In this document: positions 1 to 15,000 of the stretch, piece by piece
Position numbering within the stretch: the first letter of the stretch is position 1
Layout of the letters: every line of letters starts with the position of its first letter
From: Apostichopus japonicus
Taxonomy: Eukaryota; Echinodermata; Holothuroidea; Aspidochirotida; Stichopodidae
NCBI RefSeq assembly: GCF_037975245.1
Contig: NC_092575.1
Coordinates: 1,679,001-1,743,000 of the forward strand
Length of the DNA stretch: 64,000 nt
Direction of reading: 5' to 3'
Notes under the pieces: model-generated
What the model saw: only the letters and a program-made list of their open reading frames with translations
Databases searched by the model: none
What the model was told of the DNA's origin: nothing
Program-made: the position numbers and the translations under genes

Positions 1-85
1 AATAATTGGGTCCAAAATAAATAGCTAAATAATGCTTTTCATATTCACACAAACTGTACCACAATTGTGATAAACCTGATCTTAC

Positions 86-3000
86 CTTTCTGTAACATTT
101 GGTTTTTCTGTTCGGTTTCTCCCAGTTTGGTGGCAGCAGACAACTGTTTCTCCTGTAGGACACTACGATCAAGAAGAGAAGATATCGACATGAAGGTTGT
201 GACACCTGCGAAAAACATGGTTCACGCAAACATATTGCTGCATTTCAATTACCGTTATTTACCCCCCCCCCCCCACCCCTCTCTCTCTGTGAATCAATGT
301 TTGCCTCTGTGCCTGCAATACATGATGCAGTACATTTTGAAGAGCCCTAAAGAATTCAGAGCTTCCCTACTCAATAAAGATATCAAAACAGCGGTGATAT
401 ATCACTTGCACGCAACTACATTTATTTATCAATTTACTGCCCGGGTAGGCAAAGATCGGGACAAAATAAAGTTTAGCGCCCTCACCGCTCCTTCTCCACA
501 AACTCCCGTTGCAGATCCCTCTCCTTCTCGTCTGCTTTGGTTTGGGCCGCGGACTCTAACTTGTCTTCCAACTCCTTCAGTTTCTCTCTTAGGTTTTTGA
601 TTGTCACCTCTGGAGGACAAGAAATTTAAAAAAACAAGAACATAAGTTAAAAAAGAAAAGAAAACTAATATAAGTTTACTGACCTCTCTTGATACAGAAG
701 AGCATGACTAGTGCAGGGTACTTTGGTTGTGAACAGACAGCTTCAAACATGTCACATCCAAAAGTGTTGGTATTTTTGTAACATGAAAAGCTAAAGGTGA
801 TTTCTCTCTTATTTCAAACAGAAATAAGATCATAACTGTTCTTGGTGTCCTTGGGACTTCAAAATTCAAGTTAACCAAAGTCTGAATAAATAAAAAATGA
901 GCTAATATATGTACGGCAGAACCAAATAAAACAGATTACTTGGAAAACAATTCTTGGCATAAAATTGAAAGAAAAAAATACTGCAAAAGAAACACCAATG
1001 AAAGGCTTCTTTTCATTTGATTTTTCTAGATTCTCAATTAATGACCCATTAGTTGTCAGAAACCCTTAACATCCAATAATTTAGAGAGCAGTTATCTAAG
1101 GGAAAAGACTAATAGATGGTGGACTTTTTTATTCTCATATAATTTTTAAAACATTGGAAAATAGCTCTCAACTAAACCAGAGCCTTTGATATGAAACAAG
1201 TTTCTTTTTTCTTCAAGGTCGAACTATTTTGGCCAATTTTAAAGTCAAGACCAAATGTAAGACTTGCATAATAGATACCCAATTGTTTTTTTTTCTTTCA
1301 AAAACTTTTCCCTCCTCCGTAATACTAAGCAGCAGAACGGCTACTATTATACACAGTGTTATCTAGAGACCTTGCAAACTTGTTCCCATGACAAGCTCGT
1401 CTCACTAAAATGAATCAACTATCCAGTTTAATATCTGACATTATCTCACGAGGAATGTACATTGTAACAAGCATCAGTCAAAGGAGACAAACCTTTCATC
1501 ACTTTTAATTTTTCATCCTCTCGCTCATATCCAACGATTTGACTTTACCTCTGTAGGCTATCTGGAATGATTGATTTCTAACGAGACATTTTAAGAGGGG
1601 CACGGGGGGGGGGGGGGATTTGAGGAACAGAAAGAAAAACAGAATTTCTTTCAAACAGAGAGAATATATTTGAAGGGTGTACATAACTTGATTAATAACC
1701 TATCCGTCGATGGCAACTTCTGAGGGAAAGCAGCTTTTCACGGGTAACAACAACCTCAAATGTTGCATGTTAAAGTTTGCAAAATTTGATCCCCATGGGT
1801 AATTAGCGGCCCATTCGGTAAAGAAACAAGTTTCTTAATTTGATAACGACGGCTCTCCACAGACAAGACATCGCCCACGACATGTTTTGGAGATACTTTT
1901 CTAAATCAGACATCAAACCAAGGTACCGAATGATCGATACAATAATTTTTATCAGGCTTCAAGTTTTAAAATTAAGGAGCAAGAACGACAGAAAAAAAGG
2001 GGAACAAATAAAAAAAACATGAAAAATCACTCAAGAAACTCCAGTCGTTACTGGGGAAAGATATGTTCTTTAGCGGTGCAATTTACTGGAACACTGGTGA
2101 AATAATAATGACTAGTTTAGCCGAGTTATGGTTCTACAAATCAGAAATAAGGCTACGTTCATCTGAAATGAAAAGATTTTGGGCGGCTTGTTACATTAAT
2201 GTCACAACAGATGTTTAAATTCTTGAGAAAAGTCGCAGTAGGGAAGACTACCAGCTGCTGTAACTTTAGTCAATTACTCGCTGATATGTATAGCTAACAA
2301 TGTTTAGCATGAGAGACCCAAAAACAATTAACCCGATGCAATATTCATTCACCTTGGTTTTTGACTTCGGCAAATTCTTTATTGTATTCGTCTAACGTTT
2401 CTCTCAGTTTCTGGTTTTCTATCTCCAGGTCCTGTGCCTTTTGTGCTCTCTTCTGTTGGTTCATGCCATACTCCAGGGAAGAGGTGGGATCTAACCAAAC
2501 AAGGATTCAAAAACACAAATTGAAAAACGAAAACAAAAAGATAGAATTGGCTGATTGGAAAAACAGGAAAGCACGTTGCTCAAACTGATGATACTAAGCA
2601 ATAATATCCCATCATCCTGAAATAGACTGTCCTTGGTTTGGATATTTAAAAGTACAATGAACTATAGACACCTTGTAAGGTGGGGGGTAGTGGGGGGGGG
2701 GGGGGGGTAAGGGGGGATAGGCTGCCCTTTATTTCAATCCAAGCAATGCGATATCATTGGAGATTAAGGACAAGAAGTAATATGCCATGATGGGGAAGGG
2801 TAGATGCACAATGCATTGTGTACAAGAGAAATATGGATCGATTTCTCATACAGTCAGTGTCTTACAAATCTTACAAAGCCCATGTTGATGATAACAGATT
2901 GCCAGACTAATACACAGAGCCTCAAACTTTGTAGACATTATTAAATATAGATATATCACCTGGCACATCAATCAGCTTCTTGTAGATGGTCAGAAACGAA

Positions 3001-6000
3001 GCCTCCGCCGCCTTGCTCCTCTTGGAGAGGTTGTCGATCTCGGACTGGAAACTTTTCAAGAGACCCGCGACAGCACGTCTGACCTCCTGGAGGATGAGAC
3101 GATTATCCGGGAAAGAAAAAGAAGAAGTAGAAATGTGATGAATGGATGGTCAAAATCTGAAAATGTTCAGACAGTTGATACAAATTCACATTATTTTAAC
3201 ATGTATACATCAAAATGTTAGTTTTGCAGTTGAATCACCATGTTCAATGTTCAACATTTTCAAGATACATCCAACTGTTGTTTTTTTGTGGTAGCATCAT
3301 CATGTTCACTGTTTAAATTCACATTACTTTCATAGTAGATCGAAAAAATGTTATAATCTTTGTAATGCAATCACCATGTTCAATGTTGCAACATACTTGC
3401 ATGATACATGAGTTACTGACAACCAATATGAGCGATAAAAGTCTCTTATAAAGGATACAGTATGTACATACACTTTAAGTCATCTTAATGTGTTTTTGTA
3501 ACATATTTTTGGTCACCTCCCACTAACCTTACTATATAGAGGGATGTCCTACACGCCATCAAATGGGACATAAAGCCTGGTTATCCTTGTAGGAAATACC
3601 GGGCTTGAGGCAATAGTACTTTGTGCCAATCAGCTACTAACACATTACCTCTTCAGGCTCAATTGCTCTTAACAAAAGAACAGTTGATGTCTGGACAACT
3701 TGTTCTCCATACCACAAAAATGCAACTAATTGACAGTTGAAAGAGCATAATGATCAATGCCAGTGAATAATTTTAAGCAATTTCAAGAGGTAGTCCGAAG
3801 GACAACCAAACAAAGAAAGGTTGGTAGTCCTGCGCAAAACCAGGTAGTCCTTCCAAATTTCGGAGTAGATTTGACAATGACTCGAATAAAGGACTAGACA
3901 AGATGTGGGACTAGTCAGTGATGTATTGATTTTCTACAAAACTACAGGTACAGGATCGTCGCCATCATCATCACCACTCTGCACTGTAACCACAGGATTT
4001 TCATCATCATCATTCACCATCATCACTCTCTACTATCTCCTTTTCAGCTTCCACAGCGGGCGTCCTCTTCCCATATGGGGGCTGGAAGGGGCGTCTCACA
4101 CGTTTGACAACTGAGTTCCAGAAGATAATCGCCGGTAACGGGTCGAACTCTTTAATGCTCGGCCCTTCCATCAGTATCCTCAGGGTACTAGTTAGTGCGG
4201 TACTTGTCAGCTGGTTTCTCCAGTCGGTTTTCACGCGTTTCATCTGACTAAATCCCCGCTCACATTCCACAGAGTGAGCAGGGATTGTCAGGATGAGATC
4301 CACCAGTGAAAATAGATTTTCAGCATCGACTCTATACTTGACTCCAAGCTGCTCCCATGATGCATTGTACACTGGTTTGTAGCTGTGGAGAAAAATGGAA
4401 TAAGTTCAAGTTAGCTGACTGAGTTGGTGCTGTTATACTACATCACTAGGAATAGTTCTAAAGAGCTTGGTTTGCATAGATAGGGGGACAGGGTGATATA
4501 ATTATTATATAAAACAAACAAAACATTTGATTTGTTAATTGAGAACTCACTCTGTGTAAGCACTTTCTTTGACACTTGACCATTCCATCTCGATTGAATT
4601 TGTGTTCGTGCCAGCTTTTTCAAGGACTGGGCTGAAGTAATCCACCAGTTCTGCAATCTCAGCATCACCAAAGTCTGAAAGAAAAGAAAAACAAACCTAC
4701 TGGAGATTTGGAATACTGAACTACATTTGATCAAATGTCAAATTTGTTCATCATACCATGTTACATGATTCAATCATGCACACAAAAAACCCACCTCTTT
4801 CTGCCTCAATGGGCCAGGACTTGAAATTGATGACTTTGGCTGTTGTATGGCATCAATGTCAAATCTAATGTTGATAGCCTCTGTGATGCTGGTGACTGCA
4901 AGATCACACTCGGCTTTGTTGATTGGCTCTCCCTCGATCTTGTGGCCATGGAACGTACCGTCAGTGGCTGCCCTCTGGAACTGTCTCAATGCAGGTCCTT
5001 GTCTTTAACAGAAAGAAAAGTGAAACTTCAGTAATTTGAGCGTATACATTCAAAATCAAAACCAAACAAGTTCTGATAACTAAGGATAAGAAAGTAGTGG
5101 AGGTAATTGTCAGTCACTTACTGTGATTTCAACTTGTCAAGAGAGGTCACCGTGTCTTTCACAAGTTTGGGCATTTCAGGTAAATTCATGTCCATTCTCT
5201 GGAAAGTACGAGAGAGTCGTCCCAGGATGTTGGTTACATCTACCATGAAGTGGAGAAACCCAAGGAATGGCCTGGATAGCAATAACTTGAGGAAGCCAGC
5301 ACTCTTTCCTTTGGAATCATTGCTTGTCTGGTTGTGTTCTTTGATCTGAGAGTGTTAAATAAATAATTGCATGAAAATACAATAGGCCTAAGTTTGTTGA
5401 AGTTATGATAATGGTGATGTTGTTGGTGACAAGCTTAAGCATTAAGTACAAAGCAATGATTACCTCCAGGAGATGTTGCACTATCGCAGGATAACCAGAC
5501 AACAAGTTGGTCAGTGCATTCTGTGTGTGACCAATCCATCTTGTTCCACCTGTTCTGGTTGGTATGAACCTGGTAACTCCTAACGCTTCTGCTGTGCGTC
5601 TTAGCAGACCTCTATTCAGAGTACTGTTATGGTAGAATAAGAAGATGTTGATAAGGAACTGGTCCATCTTGCACACCATCGGGACATTCTTGGATGCCTG
5701 CTTTATTGCTAGCTCAAGACGATGAGCAATGCAGTGTACTGTCTGAAGCTTTGGTTGATGTTCCTTCATGCGTGCTCCCACACCACTCCTCCTTCCAGTC
5801 ATGACCGATGCCCCATCACTCCCAAATCCGACCAGTTTGCTCCAAAGTTCTGGCTCCTGGATACCACAATACTCGTGAAGTGCAGCTATGATCTCTCCAT
5901 AACAGTTAGCAGCAGTGGCCCTCTCCAACTTCTGAATGCTGAGGAATCTGGTTGTTACCTTTCCATAGTTTGAATACCTGAAATAACAAATATAACAGAA

Positions 6001-9000
6001 ATATGAGCTACACATCAGTATAATGCTTAGTTTCTTTGGGATCGTGAATGGATAAAATGAAAAACTAACCATCATTTTGAAACCTAACAATAAATTGCAA
6101 GAATAAAATTTGATTTGATTTGTTTATGAAAAAATACTGGTATAGGCTCGAAATATGCATAAACTACAGTGTGTTAGGCTATTTAGAATAACCCCGAGAT
6201 GTATAACCAGTTTAATTAAAAAATTTCGGTATAGGCTCGAAATTCGCATATACTACAGTGTGGTAGGCTATTTTGAGCCCCCCCGATCCTGGCATGTAAA
6301 ATCAGTTTCATAAAAATAACATTCATCTGTAAAAAATTATCGGTATTGGCCCGGAATTTGCAAATTTTACAGAATCTCACACAGCATGTAAACTTATTTA
6401 AATTGCAAATCATTAATCTGTTTAAAAAAATTCAGTAGGCCTATACTATAGGCTCCAAATTTAGGACAGGTTGACTTATTCACATTGATATTAGCACTGA
6501 AAATGAATTGGGCCTATAGCCTACTGTATGGTTATTGATTAGAACGCAGGTCTGCCAAACATCCAACCACCCCCCCCCCCCAACACACCACGTCTTTCAG
6601 TCACCGCACATGAGAGATGCTTACCGTACAAATAAAATGATCTGCTCCACTACAGCCGCATCCGTGGCTTCATCACACATCACAGAGAAGAATTTGGAGT
6701 CTGAAATTTCTTTCTCGAGGTTTTGCCGCTGGATCTCAGAGATCGCGTCAGTGAATTCCCTGCATTTTGGTTCGGTTCTGTAGGTCTGACCAACATCTAC
6801 CCCCTTTGCCTCATCCAGGTCACACTGCTCCACAAAATCCGCGAATGGGCGTGCCTTTTTAGCCAAGAAATGGCATGTACGAAACATGACTTCCAGTCGG
6901 TTGATTACCGTTTGATTCATCTGCCGGAGCAGCTTGTCGGCCGTTGACGTACCGGGAGGGGCCTCGGCAGCGCCTTTCGCGGCCACCGCTCCGGTGTGGG
7001 TTTCGCTCTTTGCATGTTTGTGGAGGCTTTCGATTCTCAGTGATGAACACCCTTTCACAAACTCGGTTTTGCCCATGGCTTGGCCTGTTGATGTAGCCCA
7101 TTGCTCACAGATGTTGCAGAACATCAGCGCTGTTTCCTTATCGTAGCGTAGCCATAACTTGAAATTAGGGTGAGCCAGCCAGGAGTTCTGAAATGAACGC
7201 TGACGCTTCGTCCGGTCATATTCTTTACCTGCCGCTCTCTTTTCCTCTGCCGATTTGCTCTTCTTCTTTGGCGGCTCTACATTATTCAAAAATCGCCACA
7301 TTTTCCAATACAGTTATTCACAAATATTTACTTCATACGACGGTGCTTTATTCAACTAGGTGTGTCAATTGTAATAGTAATAACGAACTCCTTAATCCAA
7401 CAAAAACCAGGCATAAGCTATTCGCAACTTGTGTATTACGAACGCTGGAAAAAAATCCCGCCAAAAAACTTCGAGATTTAAACTTATTCGCGGTTTTTTT
7501 TATTTTTTTTTATTTATTATGGATGAATCATGACATTTCTCTCTAGATAGGCTGTATAAGTAGCCTACAACCATACTGTGATGATGTGATCGACCGCAAC
7601 ACGTGCGATCAAATTAAAATTAATAAAAAAAAACTTTCCATTCATAAAAAAGTTTTACTACCAGATTGACAATTACTCCTGTTTCTAAAGTGGTATATGC
7701 TAAACGTCATGTTATGTCATTAGTTTGTTAAAGTAACTTTGTGAATTGGATCCCACTACTTTGCATCAACAGGGCTATCTGGATCGCACATAATTAAATC
7801 GACTTTAGGCAAGTCGATGGCCTGCTTCACGGCGACCAAGTCAATGGAGATTTAGTGTGTGATTTCTCTCACATACAGTTAAGTCAATACGAGAGTTCCA
7901 TTGACTCACTGTGTAAAAATAAAAGATCGATCATTCGCCGCGGGCAGCGCGAAGCGAAGAGGATGATAAACTATTACTGATTCAAGGTATAAAACATTTG
8001 CTGAAATTAAATAAAACAGTCCCTAAATAATTATGATGAATTAGCAACTGGTGGGGGAAGCAACGAAGGTAAACAAAAAGGCATTAACTTTAAGACAACT
8101 GCTTGAATTTTACTGAGCTGCTGTCGGCACCGAAACGTTGCAATGTCTATATACTTGTGTGTTAGGCTTGTCGATGCCGATGTACAAAACTTTTTGGTGG
8201 AGGGGCCGATGTACGAAACTTTTTGGTGGAGGGGGGAGGCATATGGCCTGGGGGTGTGATCGCGGTAGAATATAAAATATTTGAATGCAATCGGCAGTAA
8301 CTTGGGACATTTTTTTTCTTTATTTCAACAGCAGTTGAGTCTGTTGTTGTTTAAATTATGAGGTAGTCCCGCCGGACTACCTGCCTTATTATTTTTAAAA
8401 AGTTTGGTAGCCCGACGATGTTTCTGGTCGTCTCGGACGCCCGGACGCCCGTTAAAATTATTCACTGAATGCTAATCAATAGTAATCAATAAGTAATCAA
8501 TAAACTATAGCACGACACAAATCTTCTGGGAAAGCCACCCTTTTGAATAATGATCACAGCTTACCATTCTGAAATCATTCAAAAACTAAGATTCTTACAG
8601 ACACAGGATTACCATTGAAAATAATGGATATCCCAAACTAAACTGTGCTGTCTGTTGTATAGATCTATCCCTACAGAACTGAACCACTATCGCAGTAGCT
8701 CCTATATTCCTTCGCATTCTCTCTAAACAGGTACTAATAGTAGACATTGCACTGGAACCAGTACTTAAAGGGTGTGAAGGCTCGCGCAAAAAGAAACGTC
8801 CCATGCCGGTAATCTGACCTAGTTTCTAATAAGGTGTACCAGAAATGTTAGACACCACCATCGAACCTAGAAAATACACACACAGCTTGCTACCGTCGGT
8901 AATTAGACACTAGTGTACAGCGTGTACAGTCAATACATACAGTACAGCTACGATCAATACCCACAGCAGTGCACATAGCAGCGTGGACATCTCAGGTCTA

Positions 9001-12000
9001 GATAAAAGATAACAATGTATCACGTGTCAAGTACTGTCTGCATTTTGTAGCGACAAGAAGAAAACATCATTTGCAAGCAACGGAAAGTTAACTTATTCAG
9101 AGCGTGGCACGCGGTTTGTGGCGAGTCTTCAATGCCTTTAAAAGTCATGGGACAGACTGTACAGTAGGCTATACACCTTTACTGGGTCTTTACGAAAGAC
9201 AAGTAAACCATATTATTATGCTGAATGCCAACCTAGTATTCAACCACTTTCAAATTTAATCTTGGTCCATGGAAATAAAATCTTATAAAATGTTACCTCT
9301 GGAGTATTTTTCTTGAAATCTCTGCTCTGCTCCACCAATCTCTTTCTCGATGTATCACTTTCATCTTGTCTGTTGGCCAATTCGCTGGCTAGGGTATCAA
9401 GCTCTTTCTGTTAAAACAATAAAAAATATAAAAAATTATTATTTTTATAATTTTATTACAGATTGGACTTTCTTCGTGGTCATGGGGGCAGGAACTTGGA
9501 CTGTGACAACTGTTCATTTGGGAAATTGCTGAACAGTATATATGGCACCATGTATCAATCTGTTCTGTGATGGACACACCCATAATGTTACCAAAAGGGT
9601 GCAGTAGGCATGGTATTATATGCAGGGCAATTTTAAGGATTATTTTCTGGTTACATTTTGGTTTCCAAACAGCAAATTTTCTTACAAGTCCAAAACAAAA
9701 TGAAGCGCAATAACGAATTACCAGTATGTCACTGTAGGATGTATACTGTAGGAGAGATGTGTAGACTCGTGAATAGAAACCCAGCTTTGGAGGTGAAAGT
9801 ACTATATATGCAAATGAATTTGATGTAAAAATCCAGTCGTCCGCCAGCCTACTGTACAGTACCTACACTGCTGGTTTTGGTTGTCCTACAAGATATTTGG
9901 CCTTCTCATATCACCATTATAAATTTGCCCTGAAATGGGGGTGGGGGGGGGGGGTGGGAGGAAGGAACACCTAGGAGGCACAGAATGACTTACAGTGTCA
10001 GACAACTCATTGGTTAAGACTTGAACATTACTGAACCATGGCCATATTATGCCAATGGGTCGTACTGATGTACCACTAGTTACGGTACAGTGGAGATATG
10101 CTTTAAATTGTAACAGTAACAGCCTACACATGTATATATGTAGGTGACCAATGCAATATTAATGAGATCATCCTACAGTATATACTAAAAATATGAACAT
10201 GTTATTTATGTTAGCCTGGGCTGCTGTACATACATACGACTACTGTTACGGCCTTTAATATACAGTACAGCGTATATCTCAAAAACAGTTTTTGGAGTTT
10301 AATTTTGGTAAAGCTTTTCATGCAAGTTCCTCGATCACTTCATTAATTATATACAGTATAAGCATTTCGGCACACAAAAGGGATGGGTGAGTAACTGTTT
10401 ACACTGTACTCTGCAGTACAGTGACTGCATTGTAGTTTTAGCTTCTAACTTTCATCTGTTCTTTTGAGAGTCACCCTTACATGGTTTAATAGCACACATA
10501 TATGTACAGTACAGTACTGTAGTGTAGTGTATAAAAAAGTTTCTTTACACAACCTCATTTTGAAGCTGTGTAGACCTGTGATAAATAAAAAATGTTATCA
10601 TCCTAATATTTAGCAGATGGGGAATTTTGAATCATTTGATCAGAAACCAATATCACAAATATGATTTATAGCCATTATCTAAACAAAATCTAACAGATAC
10701 TACATACTGTATATGTATAGTAGTCTGGAATCTTATCAAAATGTCTTTCTTTCGTACATACTGTACTGTAGGTACAGTAAATACTCCAGCTGCAAGCACT
10801 GACTGATCTAACCTGCACATCACCAGATACACTACATACAGATACATAGATATAAGCGTGAAATTAATCAATAACAATTCTATTACATTTCTGACTCATA
10901 AACATCTCTGTAATAGCATACCTTGTCAATATAGCTCTGTTAATGATCAGCCAATCAGAGGAGAGTATTATGATAGATATCAATCAATACAATCAATTTA
11001 CACACTTCCAATGGGACTCTCTTTTTTTGGGGGCAGAGAATGCATAAGTAGGCTTTACAAAGCCTGATGAGATATGCTGTAATATTAATAGGTTAATAGC
11101 ACAGTACAGCTTAGTACAGTATATATACCAATGGTATATCAGTCAGGGGAATACTGCAGTTTTAAGTATACTGTAGTTACATGTATATATCATATCTCTC
11201 CATTGTTATGTATACTGTTTCAAGTTTCTTTTCAACAGATAAAAGTAATGTGCATGTATCTACTGTACAACAAAGGCAAAGCCTGTGTTTTATCTAGATG
11301 AAGATAAAGACCTTTAGTATGTACATTGATTAACCGGTTAAAAAATATTGTTTTCAAACCAACCAGCGATGACAAAAATTTTTTTTTTAGGAGGGTCGTA
11401 ATCTATCTACAGTAATAACGATCTCATTTGCAATGTTTCATCCAGATGGTTTCATCATAACATACTGTATATATGTTTCTGGTAACAGTGTAATAGATCT
11501 AAATAGGAAGTTTGTCAGTGTAGGCTGTACATTACACAGTAAATATTATACATGTACAACATACAGAATTTACTGGAAGGTTCGGGGCAGAAACTAAAAG
11601 AAATTAACAGCATTCCAGCTTGTTGACACAAAGCATCACATATATACTGTATATACCATATATAATTGAGATCTTATGCTGTAACTTAACTCATAAAATG
11701 ACTGCCCTGATCATACCTCTAACCAGTGCCAGTAAACTGCCCTTGGGACGTAATCAATGGTTTAATCTTTACGGAATATCATCTCCCCATCCATCATACA
11801 AACACTTTAAAACCCATTAATTTAAGGAGGGACTGCTCCTAAATTAAACAACTAACGAAGCAAGTCATTCACATCTGCAGACTAAGACAAATAATATGAC
11901 AACTTCAGAAATTACTGGCAATAAATCTAACATACAGTACTGTACTCCATAGGTACACTAGAAGTAGCATTACAATTCACTGTACAATATAAGGACTATT

Positions 12001-15000
12001 ATATGCAGTAAGTATTTTGAATACGAGAAAGCTTAAAAAGGGAAAATTCAAAGTATTTTTGGTAATTATCAGGATGTGAGATTAGCAACAACTTCTGCAG
12101 CCTGTAGGATATACTGTATACATCAGGCTTGCACCACCCAGACAACTTAACTACTGCATCCATTGATACAATGGGGACACTCATCCAAGGTTAATATTAA
12201 AAGCAAATCCATAAATCATCTTGAGTTGATTTTTATGGTAGAAATACTTGTGATGCACAACTTTTCCTAAAATTCTTACTCCGTAAATTTGACAAATGAC
12301 GCATCAATTACTTTTCTAGGTACAAGCTTTTTGTCAGCTGTTTGGTTGTCTATCATGTAATGTCAGTGATTAGGTTTGCTTCAACTTCTAAAACTGGTCA
12401 CTAAACTTTTTTTCTGGTTAATTCAGAATTTTACCCATACAGGTACATTCACTAAACTTAAAGTTAGACAGGTCTGTAGGTCTGTTACTTGCTCCTAGAA
12501 CCAATTCTATATCACCAATCTTCCCGCACCCACCCCCCCCCCCCACACCCGAACCACTATCTTCACCTTTGGATGAATAACCATCATATCCCATGGGATG
12601 CTCACTTGCTTAATAAACAGTACAGTGAATGTAAGAATGTTTTGACAGCACAGAGCACACTGTACTGTAAACAATATTGATCTGCAATCAAGGCAAGAAT
12701 AATCATCACTTCAGCTACACTGCTCTAGAATTCTCTTATACTCTATCCCTAAAAAGATCAAAACTAGATTCCACACTTAATTCCTCAAGAATATTATTTA
12801 TTGCTCTACACACACACAAACACACCACATATGAAAACTTGCATACTTATATAATACCCACAATGCACTGTGCCAATGGACAGACTAATTACATCTGCTC
12901 AGCAGCGGGTCTCCACATCTCTCTCTCTCTCTCTCTCTCTCTCTCCACTCCCGACCAGTTTTTGAGAGAGCTCAAGAATTGATCGTATCAATCAATCTTC
13001 CCGGCCTATAAATTCGTTATTTTCCTTTCGCATTTATTACCCACTAGCCCAGCTCGTATTGATCCCTTGATTAGATTTCCATCTGCCGTAGTGGGAGGAT
13101 ATCAGCAGAAATTGGATGGTTATTGATTGGTTCGGTGTTGCTGCCGCTCCAGGGATTACGTCTCTGCGCGGTTCAGGTAGCCAGGGACTTTACTCTTTCA
13201 GGGTTTGATAACCAATGAAGAATTATTGATTACATGGATTTGTGGCAGGGACAGATGGAGGGGATGCTTTTAACTCCGCTGCCATAAAATTGATCCGTTC
13301 AATTTGCAGAAATATTGATGTTTTCTAAAGTGGAATAGCTCGTAACTTCAGCTACCTGACAAGGTAGCTCCAGAGTAGTAGAGAAAAACCGAGAAGCACT
13401 CATGGAAAATGCCAAACCAAATTCTCGAAATCTGAATTCACTTGACCTGTCATTACGACAGCCTAGTTTCTTAAATCCTCCTTGGCGTAATTCCAGCTCA
13501 TCTCGGGTGATAACAAGAACGAATATATATACTTAACAGTACATTTTGTCGATATGCAAAATATCCCTGGAACTGCCTCTACTGAACACATGTATGCCCG
13601 TTACTGTAGGAGAGAACATACTGTATCTATGACAAACTTCTGATCCGGAGGTCATATTTTGAAAACTCCAAAACGTTGTAGGAAAAATGCAATATGCCAA
13701 GAACCCTACAAATGATTAAGTCTACAGTAACAATTAATGAAATTATGTTTCTTATTTTAGAATACAATGTTGTATGTGATGCTGTGTCCAAAACATGTTA
13801 CGGACTTGATTGCTGTACCGATGGCAGGTACAGTATTGCACTTAAAAAAACTCGAACCAATATATGTGAAAACTACACGTTAAGATAAACAAGATACTAT
13901 AATTTAGATATTATACAGTTTTCTGGCTTTTCTCACATGACCATCAATTATGTAACAAGTCAAATGACTTTGTGATTGTCCAATTAATTCAAGAAATACA
14001 ATGGTAAGTGTTGTATCAATCATGTATGGTGTGCCATACTGTACTTGTATCTGTACCTCTACATGGATGGATATGAACAAACATAATGTAAAGCATTAAT
14101 GATTGCTTAGTCTTGCTCAGATACTGTTATGCTACAGTAGTATGCCTGCAGTCTGTGCCATGCACTTCACAGTGTAAATTTGTACTTAGTAAATTTCTTG
14201 TCACTTTGTAAATTTCTTAAACACTGTATCTATCAAAACTGAACGCAATTGACTAAAAGTTGTTGAGTTTTATCTTCTTACTTTTCTTTAACAAATTAAG
14301 ATCGATAATGTTCGTGTAACTTTAAAACAATTTAAACTGCAGACACACTGTCTGACAGGCTCGTCGTAACCAAATTGCATAAACTTTATGTTTTCTAATA
14401 TTTTTTAAACTACTCCATACATTTACACTATTAATTTAAGGGGGAAAAAGAGGGATTACATATATGTATTGATTTGGTGATGATCAATCATACTTACATA
14501 ATATCATTGGCATACGAAGCGCCTAGTCGATATTTTATTGATTACTACCGGCGGCCCGAGACGGTGACATAACATTCATCATCAGCATGAGAAGTAATAT
14601 TCCAAGGTTACATAATTCCATACAATACGCATACATGTAGTATTTACAGGTAATTCTGTAAGGTACCGTCTAGTTCATGATACTAGATGCGATATATATA
14701 TGTAAGATACTTATGCAAGTGGTCACAAAAAATTTGAAGGCTTAAAGCTGTAATTTACTCAAGTCCAAAAAAGCCCTCTCACTGTTTCAATTGTCCAATG
14801 GCATAGAAAATTTCATACGAAAGACGAGCAAGATTAGTTTACACTTTCACTGCAGTATTTTATACCTAAACGGTAGCCAGTATACAGTAGGCCCAAATTA
14901 TAGCACGCTATAATTGCTAGAAGTTTTCAAAAAGTACTTTCCTGGAGGTGTGTACTCTCCAAATTGTTCTCAGACATTGTTAAGGAACACACAAGATGAC

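Larger units (their letters stand above)
3761..8467 (-). mobile_element. Complete hAT-superfamily DNA transposon inside CUX1 intron 2
   Basis: The element is 4707 bp long. It is bounded by perfect 16-bp terminal inverted repeats (CAGTGAATAATTTTAA at the left, its reverse complement at 8452-8467) and flanked on both sides by the 5-bp direct repeat AATGC (3756-3760 and 8468-8472). CAG-type ends and the encoded transposase place it in hAT. Most hAT families make 8-bp target duplications; 5- and 6-bp subgroups are recognised in repeat databases (named hAT5/hAT6, from memory). Subterminal copies of GGTAGTCC lie at 3789, 3823, 3843 and 8362, with an inverted copy at 8374 and a variant at 8405; these are candidate transposase-binding sites. 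It carries one transposase gene in the same direction as CUX1. Perfect ends, a clean duplication and an open gene suggest recent insertion. Confidence 0.9.

Noticed and set aside
67-600. 177-codon plus-strand open frame
   Set aside because: It is the antisense shadow of CUX1 exons 5 and 6, contains a poly-C run translated as prolines, and has no recognisable domain.
4010-7301. Domesticated host gene (ZNF862/KIAA1586-like) rather than a transposon
   Set aside because: Perfect terminal inverted repeats and a matching target duplication bound the gene, so it is best read as a mobile element.
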